Source: Thermotoga neapolitana DSM 4359 (GTDB lineage Bacteria > Thermotogota > Thermotogae > Thermotogales > Thermotogaceae). Taken from it: a DNA stretch of 64,000 nucleotides. The notes under the pieces were generated by a model, which saw only the letters and a program-made list of their open reading frames with translations, was not told the origin of the DNA and ran no database searches. The position numbers and the translations under genes are program-made. The stretch lies in the NCBI RefSeq assembly GCF_000018945.1, contig NC_011978.1, positions 1,820,563 through 1,884,562 of the forward strand. Reading direction: 5' to 3'. Shown here in pieces: positions 56,134 through 62,921 of the stretch. The first letter of the stretch is position 1, and each line of letters begins with the position of its first letter.

Positions 56134-56145
56134 GCTATCCCTCCT

Positions 56146-56658
56146 TCATACTGAAAACTCCCTGTAGGCACTCCTCGGTGCACCACAGACGGGGCACTTC
56201 TCTGGTGGCTCTCCCTCGACGGTGTGTCCACAGACAGGACAGATGTAAACCTTCTCAGCGGGGTAGTCTTCTCCCTTTTCGACGAGTTCTTTTGCCTTCT
56301 TGTACATCTCCGCGTGGATCTTTTCTGCCTCCCAGGCAAACTTCGTACTTCTTTCTGCTCCCTTTTCCTGCTGGAACTGGGCAACCGTGTTGTAGACGGG
56401 GTACATCTCCTCGATCTCGAAGGTCTCACCATCGATACACTGCTGGACGTTCTCTGCCATTTCCCTGTAGATCTTCCCGAGTTCCCTGTAGTGGTTCCTT
56501 GCGTGGACGAACTCGGCGTAGGCGATCGCCCTGAAGAGATTTGCAAGTTTCTTCAATCCCCTCTGCTCTGCCTCGTCTGCGAAGATCAGGTACTTCATGT
56601 GGGCCATGCTTTCTCCCGCGAAGGCATCTTCGAGGAACTTCTTCGTCATCTCTCTCAT
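56146..56658 (-). CDS. Rubrerythrin
   Basis: 170 residues. The diiron four-helix part has EDAFAGESMAHMKYL, FRAIAYAEFVHARNH and WEAEKIHAEMY; the C-terminal rubredoxin-like part has YICPVCGHTVEG and KCPVCGAPRS. It reduces hydrogen peroxide. It is the first gene of the operon. ATG 56658 is favoured by GGGAGGTGG; GTG/ATG codons further up are unlikely. Confidence 0.95.
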   Translation of the reverse strand: MREMTKKFLEDAFAGESMAHMKYLIFADEAEQRGLKKLANLFRAIAYAEFVHARNHYRELGKIYREMAENVQQCIDGETFEIEEMYPVYNTVAQFQQEKGAERSTKFAWEAEKIHAEMYKKAKELVEKGEDYPAEKVYICPVCGHTVEGEPPEKCPVCGAPRSAYREFSV

Positions 56659-56707
56659 CCTTCCACCTCCCAACACCTTGGTTGATCCAGAATCATTTTA
56701 CCACATA

Positions 56708-56713
56708 ATTATA
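56708..56713 (-). promoter_or_regulatory. Probable -10 box of the rubrerythrin operon
   Basis: TATAAT on the minus strand at 56713-56708, 50 bp before the rubrerythrin ATG. There is no good -35 at 17 bp (A-rich). It shares the intergenic region with the secretin operon promoter, which points the other way. Confidence 0.5.
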
Positions 56714-56793
56714 AATTGTAATGGTTTTGATTTTTTACTTTAACATCTGTTTTCGCTCCATTTTTCCATTTCAGGCGTTTGAATGTGTCTTTC

Positions 56794-56807
56794 CTAAATC
56801 GATTTAG
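56794..56807. promoter_or_regulatory. Perfect 14-bp palindrome CTAAATCGATTTAG
   Basis: CTAAATC followed by its inverse complement GATTTAG, at the upstream border of the heptamer array and overlapping the first heptamer by 4 bp. It could bind a dimeric regulator different from the SARP-type one, or both divergent units may use it. Confidence 0.5.
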
Positions 56808-56866
56808 AGATATTTCAGTGATATTTAAGTGATGATTCAGAGATTTTTGAGTACTCGTTTTAGTGG
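56804..56866 (+). promoter_or_regulatory. Array of heptameric direct repeats, SARP-type operator
   Basis: Five heptamers at exact 11-bp spacing: TTAGAGA (56804), TCAGTGA (56815), TAAGTGA (56826), TCAGAGA (56837), TGAGTAC (56848), with consensus TNAGWGA; a sixth, TTAGTGG, starts at 56860 (12 bp on) and ends 8 bp before the -10. The 4-bp spacers are tatt, tatt, tgat, tttt. Direct heptamers at 11-bp spacing are the known target of SARP regulators; a BTAD-type regulator gene ends the operon. Confidence 0.7.
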
Positions 56867-56874
56867 ATGGTGGG

Positions 56875-56880
56875 TATACT
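56875..56880 (+). promoter_or_regulatory. -10 box of the secretin operon
   Basis: TATACT at 56875-56880, 71 bp before the first ATG. No TTGACA-like -35 at 17 bp (TACTCG), as expected for a promoter that needs an activator. The heptamer array covers that region. Confidence 0.55.
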
Positions 56881-56950
56881 GCGAGTGGAATTCTGGAGAT
56901 ACCCGGGGTCTCTGGGAAAATCCAAAAAATCTTTGAGGAGGGGTTCAGGT

Positions 56951-57391
56951 ATGAAGAGGTTACTCGTTCTTGCGCTGGCGGTGGTGTTCGGAGTGGTGAT
57001 GTTCGCAGGAGCCCAGTATCCTGGAGATTTTGAGGACGTTACACTGAGTGGGGAGGCTACCATCAGAGTGCACCAGTGGCTCGATGCAGAATTCACTGCC
57101 GGAGAATTCGATATCTACGATTACACCGACGAAGACGATGAACCAATTGACATCGACCTTGGTGATCTGTGGCTTGACTCCAACGCAGATGTGGACGTGA
57201 GCGTATCGGTTGATCTTGGTGATCTGGCTGGTTATATCTCTTATGCTTCTATTTACCCAGACGGTGCTGTAGATGCTGACAACCAAAACTACGATGTCAT
57301 CCTTGAAGATGCAACAGTCGATCCTAACACACCAGCAGACGAATACACTGTAACTGTCACAATAACTCTCAATCCTACCGTTACATTCTGA
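56951..57391 (+). CDS. Small secreted surface-subunit-like protein 1
   Basis: 146 residues. Signal peptide (MKRLLVLALAVVFGVVMFAG, AGA cut site), mature part very acidic and predicted all-beta. Shares GEATIRVHQWLD-type ATIRVHQWLD, FDIYDY and a C-terminal TPADEYTVTVTITLNPTVTF with the next gene. No cysteine, no membrane helix after the signal. The end resembles closing strands of WxL/TasA-like fibre or matrix proteins. GAGGAGGGG lies before the ATG. I do not know the family; subunit role is inferred from context. Confidence 0.75.
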   Translation: MKRLLVLALAVVFGVVMFAGAQYPGDFEDVTLSGEATIRVHQWLDAEFTAGEFDIYDYTDEDDEPIDIDLGDLWLDSNADVDVSVSVDLGDLAGYISYASIYPDGAVDADNQNYDVILEDATVDPNTPADEYTVTVTITLNPTVTF

Positions 57392-57426
57392 TGGAGTGAG
57401 CAAGCGAAAAGAAATGGGGTGATGTT

Positions 57427-57972
57427 ATGAGGAAAGTCATTGCTCTCTGTGTCCTGGCACTCGCCGTCCCCCTTCTTTTTGCAGGAGCCGAGTATTCTGG
57501 AGATTTTTCGAACGTTGAACTGAGTGATGAGGCTACCATCAGAGTTCACCAGTGGTTGGATATTTCCTCTCTCAACACGGTGAACAACGAGTTCGATATC
57601 TACGATTATGACCAGGAATACGAACATCTTCCACCCGTAGATTACGTAGCTTCCTTCATTGTTTACAACACAAACGCGGCTTTGAGTGTAGTTGTGCTAG
57701 TTGATCTCGACCCTGAACCTCAAGATGGACAGTTTACAATCAAGGTAAGATTCTACGAATGGCAACCGAATCCGGGCACATGGTTTCCTGCTGATGACTT
57801 CGTAGATCCTGGTACTGAAGTAACAATAGAAGATCATGCCGACTCTGATCTTGGACAGTCACTGGGGATTGGTTTCAAAATCAGTGCTAACGAAGATGTA
57901 CCGGCTGACACGTACACGCTAAACTATCAGATTGTTTTCAATCCAACGGTGACTTTCGCACAGTCACAGTGA
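57427..57972 (+). CDS. Small secreted surface-subunit-like protein 2 (paralogue)
   Basis: 181 residues. Signal peptide (MRKVIALCVLALAVPLLFAG), then SGDFSNVELSDEATIRVHQW, FDIYDYDQ and C-terminal PADTYTLNYQIVFNPTVTF. DNA identity to the preceding gene around ATIRVHQW is 26 of 27 bases, a sign of recent duplication or conversion. The middle differs and is longer. Acidic and beta-rich. ATG with a GGGGTG site, 35 bp after subunit 1. A hairpin follows. Confidence 0.75.
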   Translation: MRKVIALCVLALAVPLLFAGAEYSGDFSNVELSDEATIRVHQWLDISSLNTVNNEFDIYDYDQEYEHLPPVDYVASFIVYNTNAALSVVVLVDLDPEPQDGQFTIKVRFYEWQPNPGTWFPADDFVDPGTEVTIEDHADSDLGQSLGIGFKISANEDVPADTYTLNYQIVFNPTVTFAQSQ

Positions 57973-57974
57973 GA

Positions 57975-57995
57975 GGGGAGGGGGGAACCCTCCCC
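57975..57995 (+). terminator. Hairpin between the subunit genes and the secretion genes
   Basis: GGGGAGGG and CCCTCCCC form an 8-bp stem around GGGAA, right after the stop of subunit 2, followed by CTTGAAG with no U-run. It probably works as a partial terminator or 3-prime stabiliser, so that the subunit mRNA is more abundant than the machinery. Confidence 0.6.
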
Positions 57996-58023
57996 CTTGA
58001 AGAAACAGAAAGGAGAGAGAGAC

Positions 58024-59430
58024 ATGAAGAGATCCGTTCTCACATTTTTATTTTTTTTGTTCGTTTCCTCCACCTTCCTTGCTTTGAACGTATACCCTCT
58101 TGTGAACTGGCTCGATATGAAACCCGGTGAAGAGAAGACCTTTTCCATTCGGCTCACCGCAGGAAATTCACAGGAAACCGTGGGAATAGAGATAAAGGAC
58201 TTCGCCATAAAGGCTGGTTCTTACGTGTACGATCTTCCTGATTATCCCTACAGTTTGAGAGAATACATATCCGTTCCTTCGACCGAAATCACACTCGCAC
58301 CCGGAGAGGTGAGGAACCTTCCCATAACGGTGAAGATACCGGAGGATTTCACCGGTGCCCAGGCGTTCGGTTCGATCATGTTCACCGCCTCCAGTGGAAG
58401 AAGAGGTAACATCATCTTCACGCTGAAAATAGCCGTCCTTGTGCTCGTGAACGTGGAAAACCCAAAGATTCTGAATCTCTCCGTTGAGGACGTCAGTTTC
58501 TTTGATCTCACCTCTCCAGAATGTCCTCCGGAGTACAGAAACAGGTACGGTGATTTCGGAACTGTGATGAAGTTGAAAGTGAAGAACGAGGGTAACCTTG
58601 TGTGTGCACTGAACGGTGAGTTGAGGGTTGTCTCAAGGGAGATAGGGAGGATAGTCTCTTCCATTCCTCTGTCTGGCGACGAATTTGTGATCTTTCCCGA
58701 TCTGGAGGAGGAATTCACCCTCTACACCGAAAAGATCATGCCGTCCGGAAAGGTTTCACTCCAGATAGAGGGTATGAGTCAGGGAGTGAGGGTCGCCGCC
58801 TCGCACGATGTGACCCTCCCAGAAAGAAAGATCACAAAAAAGGCGATCGCTTTGAAGCCGGATCTGATCGTTTTCGATGCGAGCCAGCCGGTGAACCAGA
58901 AGTTGCAGATCCAGAACCTCACCCCGGAAAGGCTCACTCTGAATTTTTCCACAGAAGATCCCATCACCGTCCTTCCAAAACGGTTCATCCTTCCTCCGTA
59001 CGCCGAATCCAATCTCTACGTGAGATACAACCCAAGAGACATCGACAAACTGGAAAAGGGAGACAACATCTTTTTCCTGAAACCCAGCGAAGATGTTTCT
59101 CTCGTGGGTCGAGGTGCAATAGTCCTCAGAAACGAAACGGTTGAGCCCTCGTACAGGATCACCATGACCGACTACGCCACAGAAACACAGCAGGCAACGC
59201 TCCTTGTGGAGAACACGGGAAGAATGATCATGGAGTTTTCTGTGGTAGAAAAAACTGCCCTCGAGACGAAAACTCTCGTCGAACCCTTCGTACTTCTTCC
59301 AGGCGAGAAAAAAATCGTGAGTTTCACGCATCTTCTTCCGATAGGGATGGCAAAAAACGCCGTTCTTCTCAGATCGAGAATCTACAACACGGAGACCTGG
59401 AAGGAAGAAAAGCTGAAGTGGAAGGAGTGA
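58024..59430 (+). CDS. Secreted Ig-like protein resembling DUF916/WxL-interacting proteins
   Basis: 468 residues. Signal peptide (SVLTFLFFLFVSSTFLA), then KPGEEKTFSIRLTAGNSQET, PSTEITLAPGEVRNLPITVK, and FTGAQAFGSIMFTASSG, the arrangement of the DUF916 domain in WxL-interacting proteins of Firmicutes; also PapD-like in character. The rest (about 190-468) forms further Ig-like beta domains. No C-terminal membrane helix, unlike many DUF916 proteins. It may chaperone or anchor the subunits. ATG 58024 with GGAGAGAGAG; the frame from 57997 overlaps the hairpin. Confidence 0.65.
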   Translation: MKRSVLTFLFFLFVSSTFLALNVYPLVNWLDMKPGEEKTFSIRLTAGNSQETVGIEIKDFAIKAGSYVYDLPDYPYSLREYISVPSTEITLAPGEVRNLPITVKIPEDFTGAQAFGSIMFTASSGRRGNIIFTLKIAVLVLVNVENPKILNLSVEDVSFFDLTSPECPPEYRNRYGDFGTVMKLKVKNEGNLVCALNGELRVVSREIGRIVSSIPLSGDEFVIFPDLEEEFTLYTEKIMPSGKVSLQIEGMSQGVRVAASHDVTLPERKITKKAIALKPDLIVFDASQPVNQKLQIQNLTPERLTLNFSTEDPITVLPKRFILPPYAESNLYVRYNPRDIDKLEKGDNIFFLKPSEDVSLVGRGAIVLRNETVEPSYRITMTDYATETQQATLLVENTGRMIMEFSVVEKTALETKTLVEPFVLLPGEKKIVSFTHLLPIGMAKNAVLLRSRIYNTETWKEEKLKWKE

Positions 59431-59434
59431 GAGC

Positions 59435-60577
59435 ATGAAAAGATGTGCTCTCATGGTTCTCATCGTCCTTTCAGTTTTTCTCTTCTCTGAGGAAAAACTG
59501 CTCGACCTGTCCTTCTTTCAAACGGACATAAGGGATGCGCTAACGCAGATCTCCTACGAGATAGGAAAGCCCATCATATACGATAGAACGGTTACGGGAT
59601 TCGTATCCCTCGAGGTCTATCAGGTGCCCGTTGAGAAGGCACTCGACCTTCTTCTCCTTCCATACGGATACCAGTGGGTGGAGATCGACGGTGTCTACTT
59701 CGTGGGATCTCCAGACCCCGAAAGCCCCAGTTTCTTCACCCTCTCGAAGACATACCTCTACAGAACAAAAGGAAACAGCGCCGACCAGCTGATAAAGGCA
59801 CTGCCCCCTGTGATGAAAAATTACGTCTTTCCCCTGAGCACCGACACCGTGGTCATAAACGCCCCACCCAAGATAGCGAGCAAAATAGCGGAGACGCTGA
59901 ACACGATCGACGTTCCTGAAGAAGAACTCATCCTGGAAGTGAAAGTGGTCGAAGTCAACGAAGAAACGCTGAGAAAGTGGGGAATCTCCTGGCAGTATTC
60001 GAACCAGTCAGAGGGGGAAAATTTCACCATCAACCTGCTTGAGAAGGCCCTGGACATCGTGTTCAACACCCTGGACTACAGTGTTCTCTCTCACATAGAA
60101 CTCTCCATCGGAGACGGATCGGCAAAGCTTCTTGCAAATCCCAGACTGAGACTCCAGAGCGGAAGTTCAGGAAAGTTCTCTGCGAAAACCCAGAGAAATT
60201 ACATCACAACCGAGAACGACAAAAAGGTGGTCAAGAGCGTGGAGCTGGGAACGGAGGTCGAGATAAAGCCTTTTCTTCTCAGGGACAACACAGTTTCACT
60301 GACGGTGAAGATCACCTCCTCGAACGCTCTGGATAAAAACGAAGGTCTTCCGGATACCACTTCCCAGAGCATAGAGGGAACTGTAAGGTTGAAACTGGGT
60401 GAAACCGTCGCCATAGGTGGTATCGGCTTCGACACCTACACGACCGTGACGGACAAGGTACCTCTTCTTGGAGACATCCCCGTTTTTGGATATCTCTTCA
60501 AGAAGGAAACAGAGAGAAAGATCCACAAGGAAATCCTCATCCTCGTAAAGTGCACAAAAGCGGGTGAAAGTGAATGA
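59435..60577 (+). CDS. Minimal secretin (outer membrane channel)
   Basis: 380 residues. Signal peptide (ALMVLIVLSVFLFS), STN/N0 domain (about 20-85: DIRDALTQISYEIGKPIIYD), one N1-type domain (about 90-160), then the secretin core (about 165-377) with LILEVKVVEVNEETLRKWGI, LLANPRLRLQSG and VPLLGDIPVFGYLFKKE, the secretin signature. It is a small version of GspD/PilQ, with only N0 and N1 before the gate. No pilotin or ATPase gene is in this operon. It starts 4 bp after the preceding stop. Confidence 0.92.
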   Translation: MKRCALMVLIVLSVFLFSEEKLLDLSFFQTDIRDALTQISYEIGKPIIYDRTVTGFVSLEVYQVPVEKALDLLLLPYGYQWVEIDGVYFVGSPDPESPSFFTLSKTYLYRTKGNSADQLIKALPPVMKNYVFPLSTDTVVINAPPKIASKIAETLNTIDVPEEELILEVKVVEVNEETLRKWGISWQYSNQSEGENFTINLLEKALDIVFNTLDYSVLSHIELSIGDGSAKLLANPRLRLQSGSSGKFSAKTQRNYITTENDKKVVKSVELGTEVEIKPFLLRDNTVSLTVKITSSNALDKNEGLPDTTSQSIEGTVRLKLGETVAIGGIGFDTYTTVTDKVPLLGDIPVFGYLFKKETERKIHKEILILVKCTKAGESE

Positions 60578-61881
60578 AAAGGGTGATCTTTTCGATCGTC
60601 CTTCTTTTTTGTGTGCCCGCTTTTTCGATAGACGTTTTTTTCCAGGACACGGACATAAAGGATGCCCTGGTTCAGCTCTCACAGCTTTCAGGTGTGCCCA
60701 TACTCTTTTCGTCGAAGATCAGTGGCAGAGTGAGTCTGGAACTCTACGATGTCTCACTCGACACCGCCCTGAATCTTCTCCTTTCCGGAACTCCGTATGA
60801 CTGGATCAAAGGGGATGGATACTACCTCGTCTTCGCACCATCAGACATGGAAAAACTGGTCTTTCTTCCCTCCGCAGTCATCAACCTCCAGCACGTGCCG
60901 GCAGAACAGGTCGTGGAGTACCTGGGAGCCTACAAAGACTTCGTCGTACCAGTTGGGAACACCCTGATCGTGTTCGGTGGTGGGCGTGTTTTGAGAGCCG
61001 TGAAGGAAATCGCAGAGAAGATCGATGTCGAAAGGGAGCAGTACATCGCATGGTACAGATACGTTCGAATCTCAGAGGAAAAAACCGTTACCCTTAAGAG
61101 ATTGCTCTCTTCAAAAGTCGTTTCCGTGGGAGACACCTATACGGTGATCACGGATGAAGATGTCCTGACCGTGGAAGATTTCATCAGAGTTCTCTCCGAA
61201 GAAGAGATGAGAACGATAGCCTCCGGAGTGGTTCCCATCGAAGAGGGCAGGGAAACAAAGATATCGCTCCAGTACAACGAAAAAAGCATCTGGCTTTCCC
61301 TGGCTCTCTCTGGAAACAGTATCAGAATAAGTTTGAAGGACTCCAGAACAGCACTGGAAACGGATGTTTCCCTGTCGAGCAAGAAGATCACCATTGTGGA
61401 CTTCGAAGGTGGTATCCTCGAGTTGAAGGTGGGAAAGATCGCTCCTGTGTCGATCAAGGAAGAGAAGAAAGATGAGGAAAAAGATCACACCCTCACAGGT
61501 CGGGTTGAGATGGGCAAGAGTCTCACCTTCCTGAGCGGTGCCACAGCGAGAGTTGTTGGAAACCTTGAACTGGGGCTTCTTGCAGGAGTGAAAGATGAGG
61601 AGGTCTTTCTGTCGATCAGTTTGAAGGACGTCCACAACATTCGGGGGAACATCTTCTCCTACGGGGAGTTTCAGCTTTCGATGAACAAAGATGCAGAGGT
61701 TTCACAGGAATTTTCCCTGGGAATCGCCTGGAAAGAGAAGGTACTGTTCGGGCTCGGTGTCTGGTCTGATTTTTCGAAGATGAGACCAGAGATCCGTCTT
61801 GCTTTCGGTCAGGACGCAGGAGTGGAAATCATCTATGTGGTTACAGAAAAGGTCATCATCGGTTTCTGGGTGAGGTGGTAG
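60574..61881 (+). CDS. Secretin-like protein with N domains but no secretin core
   Basis: 435 residues. Signal peptide (VIFSIVLLFCVPAFS), STN/N0 domain (DIKDALVQLSQLSGVPILFS, about 20-85), an N1-like region (about 90-150). The secretin core expected next is absent: no LLGDIPxxGxLF motif. Instead about 280 residues rich in beta strands (for example VSLSSKKITIVDFEG, GNLELGLLAGVKDEEVFLSI) end in FWVRW, an aromatic end as in outer membrane barrels. It overlaps the secretin gene by 4 bp. It may be a ring partner or a cap of the secretin. Confidence 0.75.
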   Translation: MKRVIFSIVLLFCVPAFSIDVFFQDTDIKDALVQLSQLSGVPILFSSKISGRVSLELYDVSLDTALNLLLSGTPYDWIKGDGYYLVFAPSDMEKLVFLPSAVINLQHVPAEQVVEYLGAYKDFVVPVGNTLIVFGGGRVLRAVKEIAEKIDVEREQYIAWYRYVRISEEKTVTLKRLLSSKVVSVGDTYTVITDEDVLTVEDFIRVLSEEEMRTIASGVVPIEEGRETKISLQYNEKSIWLSLALSGNSIRISLKDSRTALETDVSLSSKKITIVDFEGGILELKVGKIAPVSIKEEKKDEEKDHTLTGRVEMGKSLTFLSGATARVVGNLELGLLAGVKDEEVFLSISLKDVHNIRGNIFSYGEFQLSMNKDAEVSQEFSLGIAWKEKVLFGLGVWSDFSKMRPEIRLAFGQDAGVEIIYVVTEKVIIGFWVRW

Positions 61882-61882
61882 C

Positions 61883-62602
61883 ATGAAAGGATTCACTGTT
61901 TTCTTTCTCGTTGCACTCTCTTTCAGCCTGTTTGCTCAGAGCGCACTCCAGGAAATAGAGAAAACAAGAGAGTACGTCCTGGAAAGACTCCAGACCGTAA
62001 AGCCTCAGGGGAATTCTCTGATAATGATGGAACCTCAGACAACGAAAAACCCCGGGTACAGGTTCTCTTTTTATCTTCTCTTCGATCCGGAAAAGGTGGC
62101 TAGCACGCTGAACCCATGTGATTTTCAGGGAATGATCCTCTATCTGATGCTTCATCAGTGCGAATTGAAATCTGGAAGCCTTTCCATCGGAGAGGATATA
62201 TACGATTACACAGACAACTCAAAACTTCTCTTTGGAATTTTCGTGATGAGTCCATACGAGATGAAAGTAACATTTCAGTTCGATCTGGATGTAAAATTGA
62301 AGAGGATGTTCCTCTACGATTTTGTAAGACACTGGGCGGATGACTCTGGAAAAGACCTCAGCGACTATCTTCTGAGGGACATAAGGGATGTTCCGGAAAA
62401 GTACAAGACGATCTCCGAAAACAGGGAAGGAAAGATGGTTTTTGAATTGAAAAAAGAAACCTCGTTCTGGGAAAAAGGAATGTACGTGTGGATCTACGCG
62501 GTGTGGGCGGAATTTTCCATAGATAGAAGAACACCGGCCGGAATGTACAGTGGAGTGTACACGGTGAAGTTCGAACCTCTGGCAGACTTCAATGGAGAGT
62601 GA
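61883..62602 (+). CDS. Secreted protein with subunit-like C terminus
   Basis: 239 residues. Signal peptide (FTVFFLVALSFSLFA). The mature part shares with the two small subunits the IYDYTD motif and a closing strand TPAGMYSGVYTVKFEPL, with an about 120-residue helical middle (VRHWADDSGKDLSDYLLRDI). It lies 1 bp after the preceding stop. It is a candidate tip, anchor or adaptor subunit. No known family. Confidence 0.65.
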   Translation: MKGFTVFFLVALSFSLFAQSALQEIEKTREYVLERLQTVKPQGNSLIMMEPQTTKNPGYRFSFYLLFDPEKVASTLNPCDFQGMILYLMLHQCELKSGSLSIGEDIYDYTDNSKLLFGIFVMSPYEMKVTFQFDLDVKLKRMFLYDFVRHWADDSGKDLSDYLLRDIRDVPEKYKTISENREGKMVFELKKETSFWEKGMYVWIYAVWAEFSIDRRTPAGMYSGVYTVKFEPLADFNGE

Positions 62603-62606
62603 GGAG

Positions 62607-62921
62607 ATGGCCTACAGGTACATCTGCAAACAGTGTGGATCTGTGTGGTATTCTGCGTCTTCTCTTGACACACTCTACAAAAAAAACTGTGAAAAATGTG
62701 GAGGAGAATTGATAGAGTTCACAACCACCCCAAAACTGGGGGAAATCCTTGTGGCACTTGGAGTTCTTAACACCGCGAGGCTTCAAATTTCCCTGAACCT
62801 GCAAAAAAGCCTGAAAAAGAAAATCCAGATTGGAAAAATCCTGCTGAGGCTTGGGTTTGTGGGGAGGGAAGATCTTCTCAAAGCGCTCGAGATTCAGAGA
62901 AAACTCTCTTTTCAATCGTAG
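62607..62921 (+). CDS. Zinc ribbon plus MshEN-like (T2SSE-N) small protein
   Basis: 104 residues, cytoplasmic. Zinc ribbon: CKQCGSV at about 7-10 and NCEKCGGE at about 29-32. Then KLGEILVALGVLNTARLQIS and QIGKILLRLGFVGREDLLKA, the twofold LGxxLxxxGxxxxxxLxxAL unit of the MshEN domain that in type II ATPases binds c-di-GMP. There is no ATPase part. ATG 62607 follows GAGGAG; ATG 62592 is possible. It overlaps the convergent regulator by 10 bp. Confidence 0.75.
   Translation: MAYRYICKQCGSVWYSASSLDTLYKKNCEKCGGELIEFTTTPKLGEILVALGVLNTARLQISLNLQKSLKKKIQIGKILLRLGFVGREDLLKALEIQRKLSFQS

Noticed and set aside
56804..56866. Short direct repeats considered as a CRISPR remnant
   Set aside because: The units are 7 bp with 4-bp spacers; CRISPR repeats are about 24-37 bp with unique spacers. 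Fits a protein-binding array better.
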